Source of the DNA: Gallionellaceae bacterium
Lineage (GTDB): Bacteria; Pseudomonadota; Gammaproteobacteria; Burkholderiales; Gallionellaceae
DNA length: 17,059 nt
Direction: 5' to 3'
NCBI GenBank assembly: GCA_021731185.1
Contig: JAKFXW010000226.1
Location: 1-17,059, forward strand
The position numbers and the translations under genes are program-made. Below are positions 5,924 through 13,229 of the stretch, piece by piece (within the stretch, counting starts at the first letter, position 1; each line of letters begins with the position of its first letter). Under the pieces are notes generated by a model. That model had not been told where the DNA came from. It worked only from the letters and a program-made list of their open reading frames with translations, and did not search any database.

Positions 5924-6634
5924 TCACTTTGAAACGAGCACCAGCCCGCGTGGTTTGTTACTGGTGGTGTCGATTGTATTGATGGCTAGGCGCAATGTGT
6001 TGATGCCGACCCACGCAGGGGCGTATTTATATTTGGCGACATCGAGCAGCAACACGCTGTCAGATTCAGTATCGTAAGCTGCCAATACCGACCAGTGTCC
6101 GCCGCCGACTTGTCCTAGACTGGCGCGCAAAAAATTAACCAGCACATATTGCCCATCTTCTCCCAACGCTTTTTTAAGCAAGCTACGCAGTGCTGCATCA
6201 TCAAGGCTATCACCCGCTATGGATTTCACTTTAACGCTATGTTGCAGCAGTGCAGTGGACATTTCATCGCGCGTCATACCCATCTTCAACACGGTTTGTG
6301 ACGGGATAATTTTTTCGACAGCGGGTGTGAAAAAATTGTTCTGCGTGAAGTACGCGTGCGGTGCATAAATCGGATCAACTGGTTTGTTGATTGGCATGGC
6401 ATTCAGCACTGTAATTGCACTGGCTATCCCGCAAAAAGATTGCGTCATTTGCACGGCAAAAGTCGGGGCAAGCTGCCAGTAATCTGCATCGGCAGACATG
6501 CGCGCACGCAGCGTCTTGCCAGTTGCAGAATCCCAGTAAACCACAGCAGGTGCTGCATCTGCTAACACTGTTGCGGGAGATAACAGCACAGAAATAAAAA
6601 TTGTAAGAGAGAGATGTCTGAATAATTTTTTCAT
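5924..6634 (-). CDS. Exported phytochelatin synthase-like cysteine peptidase
   Basis: The 236-residue protein matches the bacterial half-size phytochelatin synthase family (about 220-240 residues, catalytic domain only). The papain-like triad is visible: Cys68 in QSFCGIASA, His180 in GGGHWSVLAAYD and Asp198 in LLLDVAKYKYAPAWV. Known bacterial members mainly cleave glycine from glutathione to give gamma-Glu-Cys, with weak phytochelatin formation. Residues 1-25 are a signal peptide (hydrophobic core SLTIFISVLLSPATVLA), so it is exported. The substrate would then be periplasmic glutathione or a glutathione conjugate. AAAGG stands 7 bases before the ATG. The gene is divergent from the methyltransferase at 6882. 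The C-terminal Cys-rich domain of plant enzymes is absent, as is usual in bacteria. Confidence 0.9.
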   Translation of the reverse strand: MKKLFRHLSLTIFISVLLSPATVLADAAPAVVYWDSATGKTLRARMSADADYWQLAPTFAVQMTQSFCGIASAITVLNAMPINKPVDPIYAPHAYFTQNNFFTPAVEKIIPSQTVLKMGMTRDEMSTALLQHSVKVKSIAGDSLDDAALRSLLKKALGEDGQYVLVNFLRASLGQVGGGHWSVLAAYDTESDSVLLLDVAKYKYAPAWVGINTLRLAINTIDTTSNKPRGLVLVSK

Positions 6635-6881
6635 GGTTTAGCCTTTGTTTTGGTCATGCATAAAAAATAAACTGCCATACTTGAGAGGCAGGGTTGATAA
6701 TAAAAGAATGCTGGAATATTACAAGCACTGGATATAATGTAATCGAAAAATATTCGGATACACATTGGGTTTGCAATACAGTTTTTAATAATGAGCGGTG
6801 GCTCGCAAGCTTCTGGCTTTGTGGTTGATTTTTGAGCGCGCCCACCTTATTCATTACTGTTCTATTTAAAAGGAAATAAAA

Positions 6882-7688
6882 ATGAGCGAAGAAGCTGTTG
6901 CAGAATTTAAGTCCAAGCAACGAGAGACTTGGTCGATGGGAAATTTTGCGGACATCGCAGTGTTTACCACGCCCGTGGCTGGACATCTGGTTCGATTTGC
7001 CGGAGTGACTAAAGGTCACCTGGTGTTGGATGTAGGCACAGGAACTGGTGTTGTGGCGATCACCGCACGGAGTAGGGGAGCGAAAGTGACGGGGCTTGAT
7101 CTGACACCATCTCTGCTTGAGCACGCGAAGCAGAGTGCCGCAGTTGCGGGCATGGATGATGTGATCTGGCAGGAAGGCGATGCGGAGGCACTCCCGTTTC
7201 AGAACGCGGCTTTTGATGTGGTGCTCAGTCAGTTTGGGCATATGTTTGCACCCAGGCCGGAAGTTGCGCTGTCAGAAATGCTCCGGGTACTTAAACCAGG
7301 CGGGACGCTGGCTTTTGCTACGTGGCCGCCAGAACAACTGATTGGACGATTGTTTGCGTTGAATGCCAGATATATTCCGCCACCCGGCGGGTTCGCCCCG
7401 CCTATGCAATGGGGAGATGTTTCCATCGTGCAGCAACGGCTGGCAAATAAAGTTGGCGACATCGTTTTTGAGCGCGGCATCATGTTGATTCCAGCGCTCA
7501 GTCCGCAACACGTGCGGCTCTTGCAAGAAGCCAAGGCCGGCCCGTTTGTGCGTATGGTGCGGGCACTAGAGAAAGAGCCCGTGCGCCTTACAGCCTGGCG
7601 CAAAGAGGTGGATGAGCTGGTGAGCAGGTATCTGCATGACAACGTCGTTCATCAGGAATATTTGCTTACGCGCGCAGTAAAAATATAA
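6882..7688 (+). CDS. Class I SAM-dependent methyltransferase (UbiE-like fold)
   Basis: This 268-residue soluble methyltransferase has a good ribosome site (AAAGGA, 6869-6874). The Rossmann motifs are clear: LDVGTGTG at 49-56 (SAM-binding loop), Asp73 in GLDLTP (binds the SAM ribose), GDAEALPF at 99-106 and LRVLKPGG at 134-141. The C-terminal 110 residues should form the substrate part and show no motif that I recognise. The closest general match is the Methyltransf_11 / UbiE group, but it lacks the context and length of ubiE, so the acceptor is unknown. The gene is divergent from the phytochelatin-synthase-like gene across 247 bp. It is followed after 195 bp by the FMN reductase, which may be a separate unit. 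Confidence 0.85.
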   Translation: MSEEAVAEFKSKQRETWSMGNFADIAVFTTPVAGHLVRFAGVTKGHLVLDVGTGTGVVAITARSRGAKVTGLDLTPSLLEHAKQSAAVAGMDDVIWQEGDAEALPFQNAAFDVVLSQFGHMFAPRPEVALSEMLRVLKPGGTLAFATWPPEQLIGRLFALNARYIPPPGGFAPPMQWGDVSIVQQRLANKVGDIVFERGIMLIPALSPQHVRLLQEAKAGPFVRMVRALEKEPVRLTAWRKEVDELVSRYLHDNVVHQEYLLTRAVKI

Positions 7689-7883
7689 ATTCAGTCGCAT
7701 AGAGAAGTGCGCGGTTCTACCCTGCGCAACATTAAAACAGGCGGAGAAGCAATACGAATAGGTGTGGCAGAATTTGTATAACGCGTTGGTTATAAGGCGC
7801 GCTATTTTTAGGCAGGGTGTAGTATGCTGACAGTCGTAATTTCAGCCATATTTTTGATCAATTTATTAAGGAGAAGACTCATT

Positions 7884-8441
7884 ATGATTAAAGTCGCGAT
7901 TATCATCGGCAGCACACGTCCCGGACGCAAAGCAGAAGCTGTCGCGCGGTGGGTACACGAAATTGCAAAAAAGCGCAGTGATGCAGAATATGAAATTGTA
8001 GATATTAAAGACTACAACTTGCCGCTACTCGACGAGCCGGTGCCGCCTTCAATGGGGCAGTATAGTCAGCCACACACCAAGGTGTGGTCGGCTAAAATTG
8101 CTGCTTACGATGCCTATGTTTTTGTTACGCCGGAATACAATCACGCTACCTCTGGTGCGCTTAAGAACGCGATCGATTATCTCTATAAAGAATGGAACAA
8201 CAAGGCGGCGGGGTTTGTAGGATACGGCAGCGTGGGCGGTACGCGCGCGGTGGAAAATTTACGCTTGATTGCAGGTGAGCTGCAAATTGCAGACGTGCGC
8301 GCGCAAGTGGCACTTTCTTTGTTTACTGACTTTGAAAATTTCACCACCTTCAAACCCGCAGCCATGCATGAGAAATCGGTCAGTGCGATGCTCGACCAAG
8401 TGGTGGCTTGGGGTGGTGCGCTGAAGACGTTGCGGAAATAA
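7884..8441 (+). CDS. NADPH-dependent FMN reductase / flavodoxin-fold quinone reductase
   Basis: The start is the ATG at 7884, preceded by TAAGGAGA (7867-7874). An upstream in-frame ATG at 7824 would add 20 residues that the family does not have. The 185-residue protein carries GSTRPGR at 9-15 (flavin phosphate loop), PEYNHATSGALKNAIDYL at 83-100 and GYGSVGGTRA at 113-122. These are hallmarks of the NADPH-dependent FMN reductase family, which reduces FMN, quinones, azo dyes or metal ions such as chromate at NADPH expense in the cytoplasm. The physiological acceptor cannot be read from sequence. It is followed at once by a strong terminator, so the transcript ends here. Confidence 0.92.
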   Translation: MIKVAIIIGSTRPGRKAEAVARWVHEIAKKRSDAEYEIVDIKDYNLPLLDEPVPPSMGQYSQPHTKVWSAKIAAYDAYVFVTPEYNHATSGALKNAIDYLYKEWNNKAAGFVGYGSVGGTRAVENLRLIAGELQIADVRAQVALSLFTDFENFTTFKPAAMHEKSVSAMLDQVVAWGGALKTLRK

Positions 8442-8449
8442 TGCTGAAT

Positions 8450-8482
8450 AAAAAAAGGCCTGCGCGATGCAGGCCTTTTTTT
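8450..8482 (+). terminator. Rho-independent terminator after the FMN reductase
   Basis: A stem of 14 pairs joins 8450-8463 (A-run then GGCCTGC) and 8469-8482 (GCAGGCC then T-run) with a 5-nt GCGAT loop. It begins 8 bases after the stop codon. With A- and T-tracts on both sides it can also work in the other direction for the SulP operon. Confidence 0.95.
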
Positions 8483-8495
8483 ATTGCCCAAAAAT

Positions 8496-8618
8496 TAATT
8501 TATTGGGAAACTTATTTAAGCCCATTTCTTATTTAAGAATGCTAGATTTCTCCCTCACGCACTCTCTGTCCTTCCCCCGCAGGCGGGAATAAGATTGATG
8601 GCTCAATAAATTAGCATT
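8496..8618. repeat. Small inverted and direct repeats downstream of SulP gene
   Basis: The gap holds CTTATTTAAG twice (8511-8520 and 8528-8537). It also has a 10-bp inverted pair TAATTTATTG / CAATAAATTA (8496-8505, 8604-8613), another imperfect pair (8538-8549 with 8608-8618), and a short GC hairpin near 8573-8590. No gene is present. It may be the worn remains of a palindromic repeat or the 3' processing region of the minus-strand operon. Confidence 0.3.
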
Positions 8619-8626
8619 GGCATTAT

Positions 8627-10429
8627 TTACTGACAATCACTGCGTGACTGTCGGTTTCTTGTAGGAAAATGTTGATGATTGATCTCTGGTGCAAGCTCAT
8701 GTATGGCCTGATAGTGCGTGAGAAAAATTTTGCCACTCAAGTCGCGTAAAAAATGGGTTTGCTGCAGTTTATCCATCACCGGGCCTTTGATTTCGGTCAA
8801 GTGCAATGTAATGCCCGCTTCGCGTAATTGTTGGTTGAGCGACTCCAGGCTTGCCAGCGCGCTGGCATCAATGTCATTGATTGCCGAGCATTGTAAAAGT
8901 AGATGCTGTATGGCTGGATTGTCGGCAACTGTTTGATTGATGCGATCTTCCAGACTGCGTGCATTCGCAAAATACAGGCTACCGTCAACTCGTAAACTAA
9001 CTACCTGCGGACTGACCAGCACATCATGACGCAACACATTTCTAAAATGCTCAGTGCCAGGCACCAAGCCGATTGTAGCAATGTGCGGCTGACTGGTACG
9101 AAAAATAAACAGTGCCAGAGAAACGCCGATGCCGACCAGCAAACCTGCTTCCACCCCCACCCATAAAGTCACCAGCAAGGTGGTGGCCACGGCGGCGAAA
9201 TCCGATTTTGAATAAGCCCAAGTTCTTTTCAAAATGCCTATATCTACCAGCGATAAAACCGCGACCATGATGGTTGCGGACAGGATTGCTTGCGGCAGGT
9301 AATACAGAGCAGGGGTCAACAGCAGTGCGGCGAGCATGATGCAGATCGCGGCAAATCCGCCTGCTGCAGGCGTTTGCGCGCCAGCGTCAAAGTTAACGAC
9401 GGATCGCGCAAAGCCGCCAGTAACAGGAAATCCGCCAGTGAACGATGCTGATAAATTACTCGCACCCAATGCGACCAGTTCCTGATTCGGCTCGATGCGC
9501 TGACGACGTTGAGTGGCCAGAGTTTGCCCGATAGATATCGATTCCACAAAACCTACCACGCTGATGAGTAGGGCAGGGAGAGCCAATTCTTTCCACAACG
9601 CCATATCCCACAATGGCAGGGTAAAAGGCGGCAGACTTTGCGGAATCGTGCCGACAATTTTCACGCCTTGCGCTTGCCATTGAAAAATCCAGGCTAGAAG
9701 AATGGTGAGGGCAATTAAAAAAACTGGGGCGGTGCGGGTGATGCCAGTGGCAATTTTTTCGGCGATGCCCCAGCGTACTAATAATTGTTTAAGTCCTAGT
9801 CTGACTGCCAGCAAGAATAAGAGTGCGAACACACCGATTATGAGCGTGAGTCCATGCGCTTGTGGAATTTGCCGGATGAGTGATGTGATTAATTCATTGT
9901 CCCCTTGTGGGGCGATGAAATTATGTCTCTCGGCAGCTACGCCCATGAGGGTCTTGAGTTGGCTGGCCGCAATCAGCAAGGCTGAGGCAGTGATGAATCC
10001 TGAGATAACGGGCGTGCTCAAAAAGTTGGCTAAAAATCCCAGACGGAAGATGCCCATGAGGAGCAGTATCGCGCCGGAGAGAAAAGCCAAGGTGAGGGCA
10101 ATCGACCAATACATGGGTGATCCGGCGATGGCGTGGCTACCAATGGCAGTTGCAGTCATCAACGAAACAACCGCCACCGGGCCTACCGCCAGCACGCGGC
10201 TGCTGCCAAAAATGGTGTACAGCAACAAGGGTGCGATGCAGGCATAAAGCCCCACTTCGAGCGGCAAACCAGCCAGCATGGCATAGGCCAAGCTTTGCGG
10301 GATGAGCATGATAGTAACGATGAGTGCGGCAGTTAAATCGCCTGCCAGTGTTGCTCGGTCATAACGTCGCCCCCAATTCAATATCGGTAGAGTGGGTAAC
10401 CATTGCCGCCAGGATTTTGTTGAGGTCAT
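8627..10429 (-). CDS. SulP family anion transporter with STAS domain
   Basis: This 600-residue inner-membrane protein has a hydrophobic core from about residue 27 to 445 (10 or more segments), then a cytoplasmic STAS domain from about 465 to 575. PQSLAYAMLAGLP (44-56) and the SSRVLAVGPVAVVSLM block (77-92) are the SulP signatures. The family moves sulfate, bicarbonate or other anions by symport or exchange. The ATG at 10429 shares its A with the TGA of the preceding gene (TGATG), so it is translationally coupled. A TTG at 10432 is the only other near start. Its place as last gene of the repressor-YeeE-YedE operon suggests a sulfur oxyanion, for example sulfate or sulfite produced by persulfide oxidation. 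Bicarbonate transport remains possible. The C-terminal tail is polar and not conserved. Confidence 0.93.
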   Translation of the reverse strand: MTSTKSWRQWLPTLPILNWGRRYDRATLAGDLTAALIVTIMLIPQSLAYAMLAGLPLEVGLYACIAPLLLYTIFGSSRVLAVGPVAVVSLMTATAIGSHAIAGSPMYWSIALTLAFLSGAILLLMGIFRLGFLANFLSTPVISGFITASALLIAASQLKTLMGVAAERHNFIAPQGDNELITSLIRQIPQAHGLTLIIGVFALLFLLAVRLGLKQLLVRWGIAEKIATGITRTAPVFLIALTILLAWIFQWQAQGVKIVGTIPQSLPPFTLPLWDMALWKELALPALLISVVGFVESISIGQTLATQRRQRIEPNQELVALGASNLSASFTGGFPVTGGFARSVVNFDAGAQTPAAGGFAAICIMLAALLLTPALYYLPQAILSATIMVAVLSLVDIGILKRTWAYSKSDFAAVATTLLVTLWVGVEAGLLVGIGVSLALFIFRTSQPHIATIGLVPGTEHFRNVLRHDVLVSPQVVSLRVDGSLYFANARSLEDRINQTVADNPAIQHLLLQCSAINDIDASALASLESLNQQLREAGITLHLTEIKGPVMDKLQQTHFLRDLSGKIFLTHYQAIHELAPEINHQHFPTRNRQSRSDCQ

Positions 10430-10863
10430 CAATCCGTCATCCTGGGTTTGTGTATTGTGCGCTGTGCCAATTCATAAACAATCATGCCGACCAACATGGC
10501 TGCCACAAATGTTATACCTTCTGCTTGCCCGGAGGCCATCGACACCAGCGCAGGTCCCGGGCAATATCCAGCAATACCCCAGCCTGCGCCGAACAGCAAT
10601 GCTCCAATGATTAGTCGTTTATCAATGTGATCATTTTTTGGTAAATGTAATGCCCCGCCAAAAAAATTGACGGTGCGTTTTTTGGCTAGAGCAAAAGAAA
10701 AAATGCCCACCGCAATCGCACCGCCCATTACCAAGGCTAACGATGGATCCCACTGACCAAATAGATCTAAAAAACCGATAACTTTTGCGGGGTCAGTCAT
10801 ACCTGAGAGAATCAGTCCGACTCCAAATATCAATCCAACCATAAATTCGCTGAATCGTTGCAT
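10429..10863 (-). CDS. pmpB: YeeE/YedE half-channel (PmpB-like), sulfur transport
   Basis: This 144-residue membrane protein has about four hydrophobic segments and belongs to the YeeE/YedE (sulf_transp) family. The start at 10863 is set by AAGGAG at 10871-10876, which overlaps the stop of the previous gene. An earlier in-frame start codon would add a non-membrane leader. GMTDPAKV (21-28) and GAGWGIAGYCPGPAL (92-106, Cys101) are the conserved loops. In the full-length relative TsuA, cysteines in similar loops relay thiosulfate through the channel. In BigR- and PigS-regulated operons two half-size proteins, PmpA and PmpB, are encoded side by side, as here. The substrate (thiosulfate, sulfide or persulfide-like species) is inferred from the family. 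Confidence 0.87.
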   Translation of the reverse strand: MQRFSEFMVGLIFGVGLILSGMTDPAKVIGFLDLFGQWDPSLALVMGGAIAVGIFSFALAKKRTVNFFGGALHLPKNDHIDKRLIIGALLFGAGWGIAGYCPGPALVSMASGQAEGITFVAAMLVGMIVYELAQRTIHKPRMTD

Positions 10864-10874
10864 GTTGATTCTCC

Positions 10875-11309
10875 TTAAAGTATGTGACGAATCATGTAAA
10901 CGGTGGCAAATCCTGCGACCATAAATGTGCCCGTCGCGATCAATGATCTTAAGGACAAGCGTGACAAGCCGCATACGCCATGACCACTGGTGCAACCGGA
11001 ACCATAGCGTGTGCCGATTCCTACCATCAAGCCCGCCACGATGAGCATGGTGTAACTGGCATCGATACGTGGCATCTGCATATATCCTGCTGGAGCCAGT
11101 GCACTAAACACAAAAGGTGCAGCGAATAGACCCAGCAAGAATGTAATGCGCCAGGTTGCATCATTCGCCTTTGGAGGCAATAAACCGCCTAAAATGCCAC
11201 TGATGCCTAGAATGCGGCCATGCAATAAAATAAATAAAGCCGACGCGACGCCAATTAAAACGCCGCCCGATAGCGATGCCCAAGGTGTAAAGTGTGCCCA
11301 ATCAATCAT
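10875..11309 (-). CDS. pmpA: YeeE/YedE half-channel (PmpA-like), sulfur transport
   Basis: This is the first of the two half-size channels: 144 residues with about four membrane segments. The conserved loop GTRYGSGCTSGHGVCGLSR (99-117) has Cys106 and Cys113, the sulfur-relay signature of YeeE/YedE proteins. A second signature, HGRILGISGI, lies at 30-39. The ATG at 11309 lies 9 bases after the stop of the repressor, and its AAGGAA overlaps that stop. It is followed by pmpB after 11 bases. Tight spacing and complementary motifs suggest that the two proteins form one heteromeric channel equivalent to a full-length YeeE. Confidence 0.9.
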   Translation of the reverse strand: MIDWAHFTPWASLSGGVLIGVASALFILLHGRILGISGILGGLLPPKANDATWRITFLLGLFAAPFVFSALAPAGYMQMPRIDASYTMLIVAGLMVGIGTRYGSGCTSGHGVCGLSRLSLRSLIATGTFMVAGFATVYMIRHIL

Positions 11310-11318
11310 GTTTATTCC

Positions 11319-11630
11319 TTAATTATTACAATATTGTTTGTATAGAACCTGTAGCACAGCCAGTGCTTGCGGGCTGGCTATTTGATAGTAGATATTTTTC
11401 CCTTCGCGCCTGGTGTTTACCAACGCTTCATCGCGTAAAACAGTCAGTTGTTGAGATAAGGTGGGTTGGACAATGCCCAGTAGCGTTTCCAGCTCGCTGA
11501 CGCATTGCTCACCTTGCGACAGTTGACATAACAATAGCAGGCGATCAGGGTTCGAGAGGACGCGCATGAGCCGACATGCTTCTCCAGCAGCCTCGTGCAT
11601 CCGGGATAGCTCTACTTTTAAAGATTTCAT
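11319..11630 (-). CDS. bigR: ArsR-family repressor, BigR/SqrR persulfide-sensor type
   Basis: This 103-residue winged-helix protein is the first gene of the minus-strand operon. The recognition region is PTLSQQLTVLRDEALVNTRREGKNIYYQIA (56-85). Cysteines are at 19, 35, 43 and 101. Cys35 (LLLLCQLS) and Cys101 (LYKQYCNN) are 66 residues apart, the same spacing as the sensing pair of BigR (42/108) and SqrR (41/107), which form a tetrasulfide link with persulfides and release DNA. The usual metal-binding motif of ArsR (ELCVCDL) is absent, and Cys43 replaces part of it. It should repress both its own operon and the divergent dioxygenase operon from the palindrome at 11670-11716. The gene-content match to bigR/pigS loci supports this. 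Confidence 0.85.
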   Translation of the reverse strand: MKSLKVELSRMHEAAGEACRLMRVLSNPDRLLLLCQLSQGEQCVSELETLLGIVQPTLSQQLTVLRDEALVNTRREGKNIYYQIASPQALAVLQVLYKQYCNN

Positions 11631-11675
11631 ATGAGTGGCCTTCTTTGAATTACCTTGGCTTGAATTAGCGTAAAC

Positions 11676-11704
11676 ATTATATTGACTAATATATTATATG
11701 TCAA
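11676..11704 (-). promoter_or_regulatory. Sigma-70 promoter of the repressor-YeeE/YedE-SulP operon
   Basis: On the minus strand TTGACA (11704-11699) and TATAAT (11681-11676) are full consensus with a 17-base spacer. Transcription should start near 11669, about 39 bases before the repressor ATG. Its -10 box directly abuts the -35 box of the opposite promoter, and the reverse is true at the other side apart from overlap of the spacers. Confidence 0.85.
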
Positions 11705-11710
11705 TATAAT
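11682..11710 (+). promoter_or_regulatory. Sigma-70 promoter of the dioxygenase-DsrE operon
   Basis: The -35 TTGACT (11682-11687) and -10 TATAAT (11705-11710) are separated by exactly 17 bases. Transcription should start near 11717, giving a leader of about 29 bases before the ATG at 11746. Both boxes lie in the palindrome, so repressor binding would block the polymerase. Confidence 0.85.
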
Positions 11711-11745
11711 GTTTACAGGTATATTATTGACATGGAGTTCACGCA

Positions 11746-12621
11746 ATGCTTACTTCAACCAGTCGTCCCCAGGTTCACGGTATATTTGATTCCAGCACTT
11801 GGACCGTTACTTATATAGTGTATGAGGCGGTCGGGTCGGCCTGTGCCATCATTGATTCCGTGTTGGACTATGATCCTAAATCCGGGCGCACCAGTCATGC
11901 TTCTGCCGACCAAGTGATTGCCTTTGTGCGTGAAAATAAATTGCAGGTTGAGTGGATTTTAGAAACACACGCGCACGCTGATCATCTTTCTGCCGCGCCT
12001 TATTTGAAAGCTCAGTTAGGTGGAAAGACGGCCATAGGCGACCACATCACAGAGGTGCAAAAAGTATTCAAAAAAATTTTCAATTTGGAGTCTACCTTCA
12101 AACAAGATGGCTCGCAGTTTGATCATCTTATAAAAGAAGATGAAGCTATACGCGTCGGCAATCTGGTTGGTCGGGCGCTTTATGTACCCGGACACACCCC
12201 AGCGTGTATGGCCTATCAATTTGGCGATGCGGTGTTTACTGGGGATACTTTATTTATGCCGGACGTGGGCACGGCGCGTTGCGATTTCCCCGGCGGCGAT
12301 GCAAAAACGATGTATGCCTCAACGCGAAAATTATTGAGTCTGCCATCAGAGACTCGGTTGTTTATGTGTCATGATTATCCGCCGAACAATCGCCCGGTAA
12401 ATTTTGAGAGCACGGTGGCCGAGCAGCGTGCAAAAAATATTCATGTGCATGACGGGATCACCGAAGCAGAGTTTGTGGAGATGCGTATCAAGCGTGATGC
12501 GACTTTGGAAATGCCCACGCTGATTTTGCCTGCGGTGCAGATCAATGTTCGTGCAGGTGAGTTGCCGCCAGTAGAGAGCAACGGTGTTTCATATATAAAA
12601 ATTCCTCTGAATCAATTTTGA
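11746..12621 (+). CDS. blh: Persulfide dioxygenase-like metallo-beta-lactamase protein (Blh type)
   Basis: This 291-residue cytoplasmic metallo-hydrolase fold protein has a GGAG ribosome site (11734-11737). The metal-site motif THAHADH is at 74-80, His150 is in VPGHTPA, Asp167 in TGDTLF and His209 in MCHDYPP. With the CDFPGGDA block (179-186) this is the pattern of the ETHE1/Blh persulfide dioxygenases, which use one iron to oxidise glutathione persulfide to sulfite. The length matches Blh-type enzymes, and no rhodanese domain is fused. It is the first gene of a two-gene operon with DsrE and is divergent from the BigR-like repressor, the standard setting of blh in Xylella and Agrobacterium. 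Sulfite produced here may be removed by the transporters encoded opposite. Confidence 0.92.
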   Translation: MLTSTSRPQVHGIFDSSTWTVTYIVYEAVGSACAIIDSVLDYDPKSGRTSHASADQVIAFVRENKLQVEWILETHAHADHLSAAPYLKAQLGGKTAIGDHITEVQKVFKKIFNLESTFKQDGSQFDHLIKEDEAIRVGNLVGRALYVPGHTPACMAYQFGDAVFTGDTLFMPDVGTARCDFPGGDAKTMYASTRKLLSLPSETRLFMCHDYPPNNRPVNFESTVAEQRAKNIHVHDGITEAEFVEMRIKRDATLEMPTLILPAVQINVRAGELPPVESNGVSYIKIPLNQF

Positions 12622-12661
12622 TGTCCTTGCAGTGATTTTTTAACTAACTTAAGGAGATGTT

Positions 12662-13015
12662 ATGCACTACGCAATTTCTACAACCTGGGGTCCGACCGAT
12701 ATTACGCGCGGCGCGCTGCCATTCATTTTTGCAGCTTCCGCTTTACAGGCGGGCGATACGGTCATGATCATGTTGTTCCATGATTCCGTGACCATTGCGC
12801 TGGAAGGTGCGCATCAAAAAATGATTCCATTTGGCCCGCCCTCACGTTTCGAGGAGGTTTTTGCAAATCCGAATGCTAAAGTGATTGTATGTAAACCATG
12901 CGCCGAAGTGCGCGGCATTAAGGAAAATATGTTGATCAAAAATTCAGTTTTTGGCGGCATGAACGATCTGCATGCACATGCTTCTCGCCCGGATGCCAAG
13001 CTGATTAATTTTTAA
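12662..13015 (+). CDS. DsrE family sulfur-relay protein
   Basis: This 117-residue small soluble protein starts 40 bases after the dioxygenase stop, with AAGGAG (12652-12657). The fold is DsrE-like: an N-terminal strand with TWGPTD (8-13), ADxVxIM-type segment GDTVMIMLFHDSV (31-43), and a CKPCAEVRGI block (77-86). Cys77 and Cys80 are candidates for carrying a persulfide, as in sulfurtransferases of the DsrE/TusD group. With a persulfide dioxygenase it may deliver or accept sulfane sulfur. No dsrAB or other reverse-sulfite-reductase genes are in view. A binding role without catalysis is possible. Confidence 0.85.
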   Translation: MHYAISTTWGPTDITRGALPFIFAASALQAGDTVMIMLFHDSVTIALEGAHQKMIPFGPPSRFEEVFANPNAKVIVCKPCAEVRGIKENMLIKNSVFGGMNDLHAHASRPDAKLINF

Positions 13016-13229
13016 TCTGACTTTTTAAATCTGCGGGCTTGCATTACCGCTGAGGCGCACTTTGGTCAGGAGTGATATGATTCTGCAAGTTTAGTAACCA
13101 TGAATATTCAAGGCAATATGACAGAAATAAAGTTGCTGTATTTTTCATGTGCAGAAATTATATTGTGATTCGTCACGCTCGCTTATTCTGTAGTGCCTTG
13201 GTTATTTTTCCCGCATTGGGTCTTGCCGC
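13016..13229. other. Intergenic region before murJ, no gene seen
   Basis: This 214-bp gap has no open frame with a ribosome site, no tRNA cloverleaf and no strong hairpin. It must hold the murJ promoter, but I see no convincing -35/-10 pair. The gene rpsT, which often lies beside murJ in proteobacteria, is not here. Confidence 0.6.

Larger units (their letters stand above)
11670..11716. promoter_or_regulatory. Perfect 47-bp palindromic operator between divergent operons
   Basis: GTAAACATTATATTGAC (11670-11686) and GTCAATATAATGTTTAC (11700-11716) are exact reverse complements, with a 13-nt AT-only spacer that contains the palindrome TAATATATTA. A further partial half-site (TATTATTGAC, 11722-11731) follows toward the dioxygenase start. 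This AT-rich dyad is the natural target for the repressor encoded beside it and covers both promoters. Confidence 0.85.

Noticed and set aside
6654..7241. 195-residue minus-strand open frame
   Set aside because: It overlaps the intergenic promoter region and the conserved SAM-binding motifs of the methyltransferase on the other strand, and has no domain or ribosome site.
7824..7883. Upstream start for the FMN reductase
   Set aside because: The added 20 residues are not in the family, and the strong ribosome site lies before 7884.
9702..10247. 181-residue plus-strand open frame opposite the SulP gene
   Set aside because: Antisense shadow of conserved membrane segments; composition is not protein-like for a new gene.
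10864..10995. Longer N-terminus for the YedE-like protein
   Set aside because: It would overlap the preceding gene by 121 bases and lacks the ribosome site that stands before 10863.
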